Origin: Notolepis coatsorum
Taxonomy: Eukaryota > Chordata > Actinopteri > Aulopiformes > Paralepididae
NCBI GenBank assembly: GCA_963971535.1
Contig: OZ020589.1
Location: 51,126,734-51,190,733 of the forward strand
Direction of reading: 5' to 3'
Length of the DNA: 64,000 bases
This document shows, in pieces, positions 39,856-52,332 of the stretch (position 1 is its first letter; each line of letters starts with the position of its first letter). The notes beneath the pieces were generated by a model that did not search any database, was not told the origin of the DNA, and saw nothing but the letters and a program-made list of their open reading frames with translations. The position numbers and the translations under genes were made by a program.

Positions 39856-40580
39856 TTATAATTATTATTATAATTATTATTATTAAATAGAATGATATTC
39901 TATAGGCTTGCCGTGGTAGTCAGTGATAATGGTGTCATTCTGTGTTCAGGCATCCAATGAGTAAATGAATTGCCCCCCCTTAACAACTTATGCAACAACT
40001 TAGTTTCAGTTTCACTTGTAGAGAGGATTTAACTTCATGTGAAGCCAAGACTGAAGAAAACTAGAGAACAGATAACATGTTACACAACAATGGCAGCGGA
40101 TTTATCAATATTTTGGATTTAAACACAGTAGCAGCAACTGGAGAGGAGCTCAGATGATCAGTCCAAAAGTATGTACAGTAGTGCTTTTTTTAAAACAATT
40201 TGATCAGCTGTGACTGAGAAAGTCCGCGGAGAAAGTCGAAACTTGATGTGTGTCTGTGTGTGTCATTCCATTGGTTAACATTATTGGGCGAACATGAAAA
40301 CGAAAGAAAACTGTAAAATTGTAATGACGCTGCTGTGTTACAAACATGATATAATTATCATAGTTTTGTTTTAGGGACACCCGGCACCTGTAGTAAGGCA
40401 GGGGAGGGGGAGGGGAGAAACAGCCTGCAGTGCAGAGGGTCAGTGCGCGTTGTTCTATGGTTGTCATCGTGCATGCATTTACAAGCTTCAATGTTTTATT
40501 CATCATCTAAATTTGGCAATTCAAGCTTAATATTCAACGTTAAAGATCCATGTAAACCAGTGTAAAGTAAAGTAAAGATA
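39856..40580. other. Unassigned sequence
   Basis: An (ATT)n-like tract lies at about 39858-39890. No other feature recognised. Confidence 0.5.
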
Positions 40581-41627
40581 ATTGGGTCTCATTCCCGAAC
40601 ATTTTTCAAAGATATATTCTGGAAGACTTATCTTGGAACCACTGAGACATAATCTATGACAAGTACACTCTGAGTCCTGAACGTGCTGGTAATATGTCTT
40701 AAGTGGCTGAAAAGGTTGCACAAATTATATTATCTGATATCTGCTTGGAGAATGGCATTCTGTCTTAAACTCCAAAGCGCGTTCCCGTTCAGCTCATTTG
40801 CATACAAAACACCGCCTCCATAGCTCCTTATAAGGCAACTGGTGACGCAGCTGTGTGAAATGGAATGGCGGAAGTGCTTTGCGAGTCTTGCAAGCCGCGT
40901 GATTACGAAACCTAGCGTCAGTCAGTGCCAATCAGAGAGCGTCTCCGAGAAATGCGGCTAGGTTTCGTAATTACGCTTGCGCCCATCAAAACTAGATTCG
41001 ATTAATGTATTGGCATCATATACAGCTCGCGGTACACACCTGCCACAGCGCGCGCGCACACACACACGTGCGCGCGCAGTACTGTATATGAATGAATGAA
41101 TGACATATAATATATATAGCCTACGGCGGGCGTAATGAATGAACGCAGTATGGCTTATTATTCCATAATTAAGCCTATAGGCTACTGTTCATTCGTAGGC
41201 GCACACAAGACTTGTTATGGAATATTAATGCAGTCTATTTCCACCGATTAGCTTTAGTTCTTATTTATTTATCCACTGTCATTTCAGTGTTGGTGTATAG
41301 GCTATATAGTGTATTTCAATATAAGTTTAATTGATTAATGATATATTCGAAGGAATGCAGGTTTATAGCTATATCAACCCCCTCCAATGTACAGTAAATT
41401 ACCAAGTATGGTTTTGTCAATATTCCAATGTACAGTTTTGCTTGTACAGTGTAAGTCTATCCCCCACCCACCCCTCCTACCCAACCTCCTCCAACAGTTT
41501 CTACGTCAAATGTACTCTCTTTTCTGGACTCTTTTTGTATCACAAACAGTACTGTATTTGCAAATCTGGTATGTCATAAATGTATAGATGTAGCAGTACT
41601 GTCTATCTGTGTCGTGTCATATATGTT

Positions 41628-41772
41628 ATGATGAATTGAAAATGGGGGACCCTGATGTAAACAAGATGAAATTCTTTCTCTGGTCTGCATCCCCTTATGT
41701 AATTGAGCTGTACTGTACTGTACCCATTCTGCAATCTGTTAATAAAGTTTTCAATCAATCAATCAATCAAAC
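41628..41772 (+). repeat. Dispersed retroelement tail, copy 3
   Basis: Matches copy 2 closely: GGGGGACCCTGATGTAAACA, TCTCTGGTCTGCATCCCCTT, AATAAAGTTTTCAATCAATC and an (AATC)n end. Confidence 0.78.
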
Positions 41773-42231
41773 AAACAAAGGTCTGTCCCATTGTATACCA
41801 ATCAATGGGATACATTGCATGTTGACCTGCATTCCTTCAAATGTATATAATTAATCATTAAAACAGATGTGTAACAAATAAGAAATACAAATTCCACAGA
41901 AGGCATTAAATTATTATTATTTTCAATCATTTCACAATAATTGCATAATTGTGTTTGAATATCTGAGTAATTAAAGTAATTATACATTTGTCCAAAATAG
42001 CTGGTTCAGATATGGTTAAGCAGCTGCCCTGTGATCAGATGAATCCATATTATTCATTTTTCCGACATCAAATGCGTAATTTCTTATCGTACAAATATTG
42101 TCATATTTATTTTAATTATGATTAAGTAATTAATTCCAAGGAGGCCTGTAGCGTTGACATGAAGGAATCACTATGAGAACACAGTCTGTCAAGTTATAAT
42201 AACATTTTAAATTAGTCAATCAATCATGAGA

Positions 42232-42304
42232 TTTGATCGTGGGCTGAGAGCATATTTAAGTGTGCTCCTCAGCACTCTTAAATCTGCTCTCAGCCACGAT
42301 CAAA
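42232..42304. repeat. Strong hairpin, 28-29 bp arms
   Basis: Arms TTTGATCGTGGGCTGAGAGC (plus ATATTTAAG) and GCTCTCAGCCACGATCAAA (preceded by CTTAAATCT) pair with few mismatches around a 16-base loop. Confidence 0.8.
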
Positions 42305-42429
42305 TAAGATCTCAGGAAAGTTTGGGGACTCCCACTCCCAGCCCTAATATGTCTTAAATGGGCCGAAATCTGGCTAAGACGAAATATTTTGTCGTAACTT
42401 CGTTCGGGAATGAGACCCATTGAGCATAG

Positions 42430-42566
42430 ATTTGTAAAATGTGCAACCCTAGTTTCACCTAGTGGTATGAGACGTATTCTTCGTATGGCTGCACGTACAG
42501 TACCGCACCATCAAGCCTGTACCGTAAATTCGCGGGACGAATACACGTACCGTTACACCCCTAGCC
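42430..42566. mobile_element. hAT-like right-end fragment
   Basis: Ends TACCGTTACACCCCTAG, a typical hAT-type end. No left partner found. Confidence 0.35.
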
Positions 42567-43214
42567 ACGACCCAAGAAGACCAGGGTCACAGGGTTACAG
42601 AATTGGCTCATTGTTTTAAAATCCCAATATCGTTGTGGGTCTACCAGACAAGCGATCATTGGGTGAGTAACAAAAAATACCACACAAGGGTTAAAGGGGA
42701 ATGTTAGAGAATGTCAGAGAATGTCCGATTTTACATCGAGGTCACATCACAGATTGGAGAGTTCTCTCTCTGGTTTCTACCTTTAGGAGAAGGGTAGTTG
42801 ACTGAACTGTCCTGGGAAGAACAATGTGAATTCTTAAAATGGGTGAGCACATGGGATTCCACACAAGAGTGTGGTAAATTAGTCCTTCTCTGCTATTGAG
42901 CGTTTTCTACCCCCATCTCTTTAGAAATACTTCAACAGATCAGAGTCTTACCTTCCCCAAAGTCTGCATCATTCTTGTCAGGCACTGTGTTGATTTAACC
43001 CTTGTGTTGTGTTGAAAAATGTGGCCGATTTACAACCTTCCTCAATCCAAAATAATGGTTTCTTTCATCTGAGCCCTGAGGCTTCATGAATTCCTCATGT
43101 TCAGACGTCTGAACATGTACAATTAATTATCATCACTTTCATTCGATTTCAGATGTTTTATTCAAACATTGTGTTTCCAGTAAAGTCTGACCAAATAGAA
43201 AATGAATGGGTGAG

Positions 43215-43440
43215 ACTATAATGAAACATTTGATTTGATCTTTATTTATCTCGAACAATTCAACCATAAAACAAACACATACATTTGTAATAACAAAAAA
43301 AAATCAATAATAATAATAAATCAGTATTAATAATAATCAGCATAACTCAAGACTTAAGTTAATGGTTTTGTTCGAGAAGGGACAGAAAGAAGCAAAGCGT
43401 ATCTTGTCCTGCCCCTTCCTTAAAATAGAATATTAATATG
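43215..43440 (-). repeat. Possible LINE 3' tail
   Basis: TTGATCTTTATTTATC, an A-rich middle, and TATCTTGTCCTGCCCCTTCC resemble minus-strand 3' ends of fish LINEs. Low certainty. Confidence 0.35.
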
Positions 43441-43464
43441 TAATAAGTTATCTATCAACATCAT

Positions 43465-43925
43465 ATAGTACTACAGGGTAATACATGGTAGTACAGGGTA
43501 CTATACTATAGGGTGCTACAGAGTATTACATGGTACTACATGGTATTAGGTACTAAAGGAACTCTCTTACATATACCATTGGTCAAGGGCAATGGCCAAA
43601 TGAGTATGTACCTAGCATGCATGTCTTTTATGGTGTGGGAGGAAACCGATGTGCCTGGAAGAAACCCATGCAAACACGGGGAGAACATGCAAACTCCACA
43701 CTGAAAGGCCTCTTGCTGGGGTTCAAACACAGGGAGAACATGCAAACTCCACACAGAAAGGCCTCTTGCTAGGATTCAAACACGGGAAGAACATGCAAAC
43801 TCTACACAGAAAGGCCTCTTGCTGGGGTTCAAACACAGAACCTTCATGCTGTGGCACGGTGCAGTACTATATGGTACTACATGGTATGACAGAATATTAC
43901 ATGGTATTACATGGTACAACAGAGT
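43465..43925. repeat. TACTACATGG minisatellite remnants flanking a SINE
   Basis: Degenerate GTACTACATGGTA units occur at 43465-43560 and 43862-43925, the same ten-base motif as at 7668-8698. The SINE lies exactly between the two blocks. Confidence 0.75.
43570..43862 (-). mobile_element. tRNA-derived SINE with an internal triplication
   Basis: Minus-strand copy of the SINE family at 27408 (TTTTATGGTGTGGGAGGAAAC, GAGAACATGCAAACTCCACA). A segment of about 55 bp containing AACATGCAAACTC and AAAGGCCTCTTGCT occurs three times in tandem. Confidence 0.82.
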
Positions 43926-44532
43926 GCAAGCCTTTTTACAGTTTTGGGTTATATATTATGTATATACATAATATATGTGCAATGTGCAACCCTAGTTGAA
44001 GTGCTCCAATGTCCATCACATCCATACTCACAGGAACACTACTGTATACTTTCAGCCTCAAGCAGTAACATCTTGACCCTGTTGATTGTGTTACAAACTG
44101 ATTGGATAAACACTGGAACCAGCCCACAACGGGATGCTGTTGGAAGAGAGGAGAGGAGGGAAAGATAAGAGTGAACACAATAGAGCACTGGGGTCTGTCA
44201 AGCAGTGTCATGAGCTACTTACCAGCCCCAGGCTTTGGATTTTGTTCCCGGCTCCCTCTCCGGTCTTTCCACGGGCGGGAATAGCTCGCTCACGTTGTGC
44301 TAGTGTTCAGGTGTGTGTGTGTATGGGAGTGTTAGTTACATGGTATTATTACAGTGTCCCCTTTGTGGTGCAGTCAGTGACAGTATTTGCTAATAACAGT
44401 GTTATTACTTCCTCAGTAATGAGTAAAGTAACGATTTACAATTTCTAAAATAGTTATATTATATTACAGTTACTAATCCAAGTAATGCTGCATTACTGCA
44501 TTAGATCATTGCCAGAATGATGCTTGCGTGTG

Positions 44533-45434
44533 TGACGGATCATACTGGGTCTGCGTTGTGTTTGATGTTAAATGAGAATGTCCTGAGGGGGAGTCGAACA
44601 GGGGGCTCCCGCGTCCGCGGGCGACGACACAGGCCGCTGCACTAAGAAGTGAATTCACTCCTAACTACCATACCTATGCGTCTGTTAACCCTGTTATGGG
44701 GAAGTGAGTTTCATTTACCAGCCCGCACTGCCACAGTCACTCGTCAACAGACCTGTTTCCGTGACTGTGGACATACCCACGGGCTTCCCCGTTACACTCA
44801 CCTCCCTAAACTCACGCCCCTCAGGACATCCGGGTCACTGGGCACCACTGTGACGGATCATACTGGGTCTGCGTTGTGTTTGATGTTAAATGAGAATGTC
44901 CCGAGGGGGAGTCGAACAGGGGGCTCCCGCGTCCGCGGGCGACAACACAGGCCGCTGCACTAAGAAGTGAATTCACTCCTAACTACCGTACCTATGCGTC
45001 TGTTAACCCTGTTATGGGGAAGTGAGTTTAATTTACCAGCCCGCACTGCCACAGTCACTCGTCAACACACCTGTTTCCGTGACTGTGGACATACCCACGG
45101 GCTTCCCCGTTACACTCACCTCCCTAAACTCAGGCCCCTCAGGACATCCGGGTCACTGGGCACCACTGTGACGGATCATACTGGGTCTGCGTTGTGTTTG
45201 ATGTTAAATGAGAATGTCGCGAGGGGGAGTCGAACAGGGGGCTCCCGCGTCCGCGGGCGACGACACAGGCCGCTGCACTAAGAAGTGAATTCACTCCTAA
45301 CTACCGTACCTATGCGTCTGTTAACCCTGTTATGGGGAAGTGAGTTTAATTTACCAGCCTGCACTGCCACAGTCACTCGTCAACACACCTGTTTCCGTGA
45401 CTGTGGACATACCCACAGGCTTCCCCGTTACACG
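44533..45434. repeat. 318 bp tandem repeat, 2.8 copies
   Basis: Copies begin at 44533, 44851 and 45169 with TGACGGATCATACTGGGTCT and are about 98 percent identical by eye. On the minus strand each contains GTTCGACTCCC, a tRNA B-box-like element, so the unit may derive from a tRNA gene or SINE. A 104-residue frame recurs in each unit only because 318 is divisible by 3. Confidence 0.92.
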
Positions 45435-45589
45435 TGCGAGCAGGTCAGAGCGAGGTCACGTTGCAGGAAGATAAGTAATGTTACAATAGCTGTCCATTTT
45501 AAACTATGTGGGGGGGGAGCAAATATGAATATGAAAAAAATATGAAATCTAATTTGATGAAGCATCTGACATGGCTGTTATAGAAAGTA

Positions 45590-45708
45590 ATAAGTAACGT
45601 AACTAATTTACTTAATCTTACTTAACTTTGTAATTTTGATAACTTTTTATAGGAGTAATGAGTAATAAGTAACTAATTACACTTCCTGAGTAACTTGCCC
45701 AACACTGG
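45590..45708. mobile_element. hAT right-end fragment
   Basis: TAATTACACTTCCTGAGTAA followed by CTTGCCCAACACTG is the inverted form of a common fish hAT start. A degenerate left end may lie near 44378-44480, with the 318 bp array between them. Confidence 0.5.
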
Positions 45709-45734
45709 TGATTAAATACGGAGATCAAGCCAAG

Positions 45735-47000
45735 TCAAGTCAAGTCAAGAGTTTTAATTGTCACGGCATACAGGTATACAATGAAATGCGGGTGGTCTTG
45801 CCCGCAACGATGTGCAATACAGTGGTACAACATATAATAGAATAAAAAAATAAAAAAACAACATTGTGCAGTAAACAGGTAACAGGTAACATGGAGTGAC
45901 ATCTCGGTATCTGTACATAGTTGTTTACAGAGCATATGGGACATGCTAGTTAGCTTTGGTAGTGCAATACACTGTTCCTGTTATTCTAATTTAAAGTGTC
46001 CTTTCCTTTTGGCCATAAGTGTGCATGTGTGCGACATGAGTGTGTGCCCGCTCATGTTAAAGTGTTAAGTGGCTGCTCGTGTGTGAGCGTGCACAGCGTG
46101 CGTGTCGTGTGTGTGTTCATGTGTGCTTGTGTGTGGATAGTTCAATGTTCTGAGCACTCAATGTTCATTGTTCAGGGCTCTGATGGCCTGGGGGAAGAAG
46201 CTGAGCCTAAGCCGCTCTGTCCTAGTAGCTGGGGTTCGCAGGCGTCTGCCTGACCTCAGCAGCTGGAACAGGCTGTTATTGGGGTGGTGAGGGTCTTTCA
46301 TTATCCTGCAGGCTCTGGATTTGCACCTCTTGTTGTATAGAACCTGCAGGGGGGGTAGTGCAATACCCGTGGTACGCTCGGCTGAGCGCACCACTCTCTG
46401 TAGGGCCTTTTTGTCCTGTGCCGTGCTGTTTCCATACCAGGCAGTGATGTTTCCGGTCAGGATGCTCTCTACAGCTCCTGAGTAGAAGGACTGGAGTATC
46501 TTCCCCGATACTCTGAACTTCCTTAACTGTCTCAGGTGGTAGAGGCGCTGTTTCGCCTTCTTTACTATTGTGTCTATGTGTGTTGACCATGTCAGGTCCT
46601 CTGAGATGTGGACCCCCAGGTACTTAAAGCTGCTCACCCTGTCCACGGTAGCCCCGTTAATCATCAGTGGTGTGTGCGTCTCCTGCTGTCCTCTCCTATA
46701 ATCCACGATCAGCTCCTTGGTTTTACCAATGTTCAGGAGCAGGCTGTTGTCCTGGCACCAGCGTTTCAGTACCTCAACCTCCTCCCGGTAGGCCTTCTCG
46801 TCGTTGTCCGAGATCAGCCCCACCACCACTGTGTCGTCTGCGAACTTCACTATGGAGTTGGAGTCGAGATGCCGTGTGGCATGCCGTTGAGGGTTGTTCT
46901 TGATCAATTCCGTCTTCCCATTTATCATCCACAGGCTCCGACATGTGTAGCTGTCACCAGTAACAGGAGTGCAAGACAGTTGTCCCAGCAACCTACTCAG
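45735..47000 (-). pseudogene. CR1/Rex1-like LINE, second family, 5'-truncated
   Basis: The minus strand (about 46870 to 46158) encodes the reverse transcriptase from the catalytic FADD motif ([20 protein letters not shown]) through [28 protein letters not shown] and FFPQAIRALNNEH. It clearly differs from the copies at 3591 and 57240. A 3' UTR runs to the TCAAGTCAAGTCAAG repeat near 45735. Sequence upstream of FADD is not reverse transcriptase, so a deletion or rearrangement occurred there. Confidence 0.85.
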
Positions 47001-47691
47001 ATCCACAAAATTAGCTATTCCCTAAAGTTCACTCAAACATTCCAAAACACACTCTCGTCATTCACACAAACTACTGTTTCGCCTTCTTTATCAGTCCCTG
47101 GTGGGTTGAGTAGCCAATAACATGTCCACATGTGATGGGGCTAGCTGGCTAGTATGTGCATCCAGTGCACATACAGAAGGAAATAAAATATATACAGAGA
47201 AATAAGAATATGAGTCAAACGTAAGGAGAGGGTATTTTCACCCTATGTAACAATTGTATGTTTTGGTGGTGTTTTGGTGTTGTGTGAAGTGTCACTTCAG
47301 CACCTCTTAAGCATCGGACGGCCCGACACTCGCATGCACGTTGCGGCACTTTGCTCTCGTCTGTCGGCTCCGGGCTGTGTTTTTGATGATCAACCAATAC
47401 ATTGTTGGAAAGTTGAATTTGCCGCCTTTCAATCATCACCCTACTCAACCTATTGTGTGATTCCATTCTCGAGTTACAAGACGAAACATCCGGTGAGCGT
47501 CATTTGACAAGCCGTTCGGACGAGTGACCATGTCCAGTTGTGAATGGTCCTGAACTGACCAGTCACCGCTGATGACAAAAATAATTTTTCACTGTACTGT
47601 GAGCCAAGGAATGTCTGCTCCGAAAGTGATCCGAGACGGGCCCTGGGAGTGGGGGAAGGTGACAAAAGAAGACGAAGAAGACCATTGTTTT
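47001..47691. other. No recognised feature
   Basis: Intergenic sequence between a LINE and a hAT element; no domain or tandem array seen. Confidence 0.5.
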
Positions 47692-47699
47692 GACTAGAG

Positions 47700-48756
47700 C
47701 AGGGGTCAGCAACCTTTTTGACATGGAGTGCCTGTTTGAAATATAGTTGCCTCAACAATATTCCATGCATCGTAATTTTTTTTCTCATAATCAGGTCTTT
47801 TTAATGATAATTTTTACATTATTACATCATTATTGTTATTGTTATTATTAACAATATTATTATGATGGTTGTATCAACCCTAAATCTGAGTTGGGGGGGG
47901 GGGGGGGGGGAATGCAATGCAGACAAACAGCTGCATACAGTGCGACCATTTCACTCACATTTGCCCATTCATTTTTGGACACATCACACACCATCGGTGT
48001 GTGTACTGTACGTGTGCTGTCATAGCTCCACCTACAGGCCTAATGGAGAACACCAGGAGAACACCAGGATGTGAATGGAAGGTGAATGTGAGGTATATCG
48101 TGTAAATACGTTTTGATTGATCGCAAGACTACACTGTAAAAAAATAAATAATAATAAGTTACCAGAACTTAAAAATATTGAGTTCAGTTACTGTGCATTA
48201 AGGTTTTCAGTTTTCAATCCATAATAAGTTAACAGAAAAATAAGTACACAACCACATTATTTCAACCTAATAAAACTATGTTTATTGTCATTGTTTTAAG
48301 AACACAAGTTGACTTGGTAATACTCACATTTTGAGTAAACAAATTGTTTTTTTAACATGTGCAATGTTCAATGAAATAGACAAATAAATAATAAAATTTG
48401 TTGATTAATCCCACTGGTCACAATGGTGACCGTAATAATGTTTTTGTTATAAGGCTCTGTAAATGTTACTGAATGATGTAGCAATGTATTTCCAGCTAAA
48501 TTGAAATAATAAACAAATAAAGGGTCTCAATTAAATATGTGGTAGTAAAAAGAACCTGTGGGAGGATTTCAACAAGATAAATGCGACAACAGTGCAAAAT
48601 ATTTCACTATAATATTTCAAAGCAAAAAAAAATATTAAAAAAAAATAAAAAATATATATACTTTTATGATTTTTTTTTTTAATGCTGCCCCCTGTGCCTA
48701 TGAAAATAACCCTGCGTGCCTATGCAGGCACGCGTGCCTAGGGTTGCCTACCCCTG
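47700..48756. mobile_element. Non-autonomous hAT element E (1057 bp)
   Basis: Ends CAGGGGTCAGCAACC and GGTTGCCTACCCCTG are inverted repeats with one mismatch. A perfect 8 bp duplication GACTAGAG lies at 47692-47699 and 48757-48764. It contains an 18-base G run near 47893-47910 and AT-rich sequence; no transposase. Confidence 0.92.
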
Positions 48757-49213
48757 GACTAGAGTATCGAAATGAATGGCAGCGGACGGCTATTTTGGAT
48801 AATCATGTTCACACATTACAAAACCTTTGTAAAACATACATTTTAAGTGGGATTTTTATACACTTTGGACCTGTACCACATACAGTAAGACTTCAGGCTA
48901 TGGAACCGTTATGTTTCCCAGCTCCTACTTCTCAGCTGGAACTTAAAAACAGGCATCTGGAAACCAGTAAAAATAAATCTGAGTACACAAAACCTTTACT
49001 TCAGCGTGTTCAAGCCTCTGTTACTCTATTTCATTAGCACTCAAAGTGATTTGTCTTTATTGTGTAAGAACCTTCCGAATGTTACCTTTCAAAAGAGACC
49101 AGACTCATGCATGTGCTATAAGTATAAAGTATAATACATTGCAAATAACTTATACAATCGTAACTTATACAAACTTTAAAAAAGGCACATTTTTGGCCGA
49201 TGCTTAAGTCCTA

Positions 49214-50190
49214 CTAATCACACCAAAGTACCAGAAAATACCCTAAAGTAGCCCAAAATACCCCAAAGTATACCCCAAAATACCCCAAAATACCCCAAAG
49301 TATACCCCAAAATACCCCAAAATACCCAAAGTACCCCAAGATACCCCAAAGTATACCCCAAAATACCCCAAAGTACCCCAAAATACCCCAAAGTATACCC
49401 CAAAGTACCCCAAAGTACCCCAAAGTATACCCCAAAATACCCCCAAAGTACACTAAAATACCCCAAAGTATACCCCAAAATACCCCAAAGTACCCAAAAA
49501 AAAACCAAAGTACCCCAAAGTACCCCAAAATACCCCAAAATACCCCAAAGTACCCTAAAATACCTCAAAATACCCCAAAGTATACCCCAAAATACCCCCA
49601 AAGTACCCCAAAATACCCCAAAGTATACCCCAAAAGTACCAGAAAAGACCCCAAAATACCACAAAGTACCCTAAAATACCCCAAAATACCCCAAAGTACC
49701 CCAAAATACCCCAAAATACCCTAAAATGAACCAAAGTATATCCCAAAGTACCAGAAAATACCAGAAAATACCCCAAAATACCCCAAAGTACCCCAAAATA
49801 CCCTAAAATACCCCCAAAGTATACCCCAAAGTACCAGAAAATACCAGAAAATACCCCAACATACCCCAAAGTACCCTAAAATACCCCAAAATACCCCAAA
49901 GTATACCCCACAATACCCCAAAGTACCAGAAAAGACCCCAAAATACCCCAAATTACCCTAAAATACCCCAAAATACCCCAAAGTACCCCAAAATACCCTA
50001 AAATACCCCAAAGTATACCCCAAAGTACCAGAAAATACCAGAAAATACCCCAAAATACCCTAAAATACCCCAAAGTATACCCCAAAGTACCAGAAAATAC
50101 CCCAAAGTACCACAAAATACCCCACAGTACCCCAAAGTACCCCAACATATCCCAAAATACCCCAAAGTGCCTGGAAATATACCACAAAGT
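49214..50190. repeat. ACCCCAAAAT minisatellite, left arm
   Basis: Ten-base units TACCCCAAAA/TACCCCAAAG are interspersed with 12-base TATACCCCAAAG and TACCAGAAAA variants. The complementary strand has GGGG runs every 6-8 bases. Confidence 0.96.
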
Positions 50191-50235
50191 ACCACAAAAT
50201 ACCTAAAATGAAAAACTAAAATGTGCACATTTTGT
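50160..50235. repeat. Unique spacer of the left arm
   Basis: From AAAGTGCCTGGAAATATACC to AAAATGTGCACATTTTGTG. It is matched in inverted form at 55270-55345 with about one mismatch, showing that the two arms are true inverted copies and not two independent arrays. Confidence 0.9.
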
Positions 50236-52332
50236 GTAATAGTGTAATAGTGTGTAATACTGTAATACTGTAATAGTGTGCAATAGTGTAATATTGTGTA
50301 ATAGTGTAATACTGTAATAGTGTGTAATAGTGTAATAGTGTAATAGTGTGTAATAGTGTGTAATAGTGTAATAGTGTGCTAGTGTAATAGTGTAATAGTG
50401 TAATAGTGTGCTAGTGTGTAATAGTGTAATAGTGTGGAATAGTGTAATTGTGTGCTAGTGTAATAGTGTAATAGTGTAATAGTGTGTAATAGTGTAATAG
50501 AGTAATAGTGTGCTAGTGTGTAATAGTGTAATAGTGTAATAGTGTAATAGTGTGTAATAGTGTAATAGTGTGTAATAGTGTAATAGTGTGCTAGTGTAAT
50601 AGTGTGTAATAGTGTGTAATAGTGTAATAGTGTGCTAGTCTAATAGTGTAATAGTGTAATAGTGTAATAGTGTGCTAGTGTCTAATAGTGTAATAGTGTA
50701 ATAGTGTGTAATAGTGTAATAGTGTGTAATAGTGTAATAGTGTGTAATAGTGTAATAGTGTAATAGTGTGTAATAGTGTAATAGTGTGTAATAGTGTGTA
50801 ATAGTGTAATAGTGTGCTAGTGTAATAGTGTAATAGTGTGCTAGTGTGTAATAGTGTAATATTGTGTAATAGTGTGTAATAGTGTAATAGTGTGTACTAG
50901 TGTAATAGTGTAATAGTGTGTAATAGTGTAATAGTGTGCTAGTGTAATAGTGTAATAGTGTGTAATAGTGTGTAATAGTGTAATAGTGTGTAATTGTGTA
51001 ATAGTGTAATAGTGTAATAGTGTGTAATAGTGTGTAATTGTGTAATAGTGTAATAGTGTGTAATAGTGTAATAGTGTGCTAGTGTAATAGTGTAATAGTG
51101 TGTAATAGTGTGTAATAGTGTAATAGTGTATTAGTGTGTAATAGTGTAATAGTGTAATAGTGTGTAATAGTGTGATAGTGTGTAATAGTGTAATAGTGTA
51201 ATAGTGTAATAGTGTGCTAGTGTAATCGTGTGTAATAGTGTGTAATAGTGTGTAATAGTGTGCTAGTGTAATAGTGTAATAGTGTGCTAGTGTGTAATAG
51301 TGTAATAGTGTAATAGTGTGTAATAGTGTAATAGTGTGCTAGTGTAATAGTGTAATAGTGTGTAATAGTGTAATAGTGTAATAGTGTGTAATAGTGTAAT
51401 AGTGTGTAATAGTGTAATAGTGTGTAATAGTGTGTAATAGTGTGCTAGTGTAATAGTGTAATAGTGTGCTAGTGTGTAATAATGTAATAGTGTAATAGTG
51501 TAATAGTGTAATAGTGTGTAATAGTGTGTAATAGTGTAATAGTGTGCTAGTGTAATAGTGTAATAGTGTGTAATAGTGTAATAGTGTGTAATAGTGTAAT
51601 AGTGTGTAATGGTGTAATAGTGTAATTTTGTGTAATAGTGTGTAATAGTGTAATAGTGTAATAGTGTGTAATAGTGTAATAGTGTAATAGTGTGTAATAG
51701 TGTAATAGTGTAATAGTGTGTAATAGTGTGTAATAGTGTAATAGTGTGCTAGTGTAATAGTGTAATAGTGTAATAGTGTGCTAGTGTGTAATAGTGTAAT
51801 AGTGTAATAGTGTGGAATAGTGTAATTGTGTGCTAGTGTAATAGTGTAATAGTGTAATAGTGTGTAATAGTGTAATAGTGTGTAATAGTGTAATAGTGTA
51901 ATAGTGTGCTAGTGTGTAATAGTGTAATAGTGTGTAATAGTGTAATAGTGTAATAGTGTGTAATAGTGTAATAGTGTGCTAGTGTAATAGTGTGTAATAG
52001 TGTGTAATAGTGTAATAGTGTGCTAGTGTAATAGTGTAATAGTGTAATAGTGTGCTAGTGTGTAATAGTGTAAGTGTGTAATAGTGTAATAGTGTAATAG
52101 TGTAATAGTCTGTAATAGTGTAATAGTGTAATAGTGTGCTAGTGTGTAATAGTGTAATAGTGTAATAGTGTAATAGTGTGTAATAGTGTGTAATAGTGTG
52201 TAATAGTGTAATAGTGTGTAATAGTGTAATAGTGTGTAATAGTGTAATAGTGTGCTAGTGTAATAGTGTGTAATAGTGTGTAATAGTGTAATAGTGTGCT
52301 AGTGTAATAGTGTAATAGTGTAATAGTGTAAT
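50236..52332. repeat. TAATAGTG/TGTAATAGTG satellite, left arm
   Basis: About 2.1 kb of 8 and 10 bp units, with TGTGCTAG variants every few units. Rare variants (ATCGTG at 51225, GTATTAG at 51128, TAATGG at about 51609) recur downstream of the LTR. Confidence 0.96.

Larger units (their letters stand above)
40583..42419. mobile_element. Putative DNA transposon with 18 bp TIRs
   Basis: TGGGTCTCATTCCCGAAC at 40583-40600 is exactly inverted at 42402-42419. Related subterminal sequence (AATATGTCTTAA) occurs near both ends, at about 40690 and 42347. The target duplication could not be resolved and no transposase was found. It contains an inverted repeat pair (40899-40916 with 40957-40974), a retroelement tail (41628-41772) and a strong hairpin (42232-42304). 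Confidence 0.6.

Noticed and set aside
44649..45545. Three tandem 104-residue frames
   Set aside because: They repeat every 318 bases with the satellite unit; preservation follows from unit length and recent duplication, not from selection that I can show.
49214..50228. Minus-strand hydrophobic GYFGVLWGIL proteins
   Set aside because: Low-complexity translation of the ACCCCAAA minisatellite, mirrored by equal frames in the inverted arm; no start context or domain.
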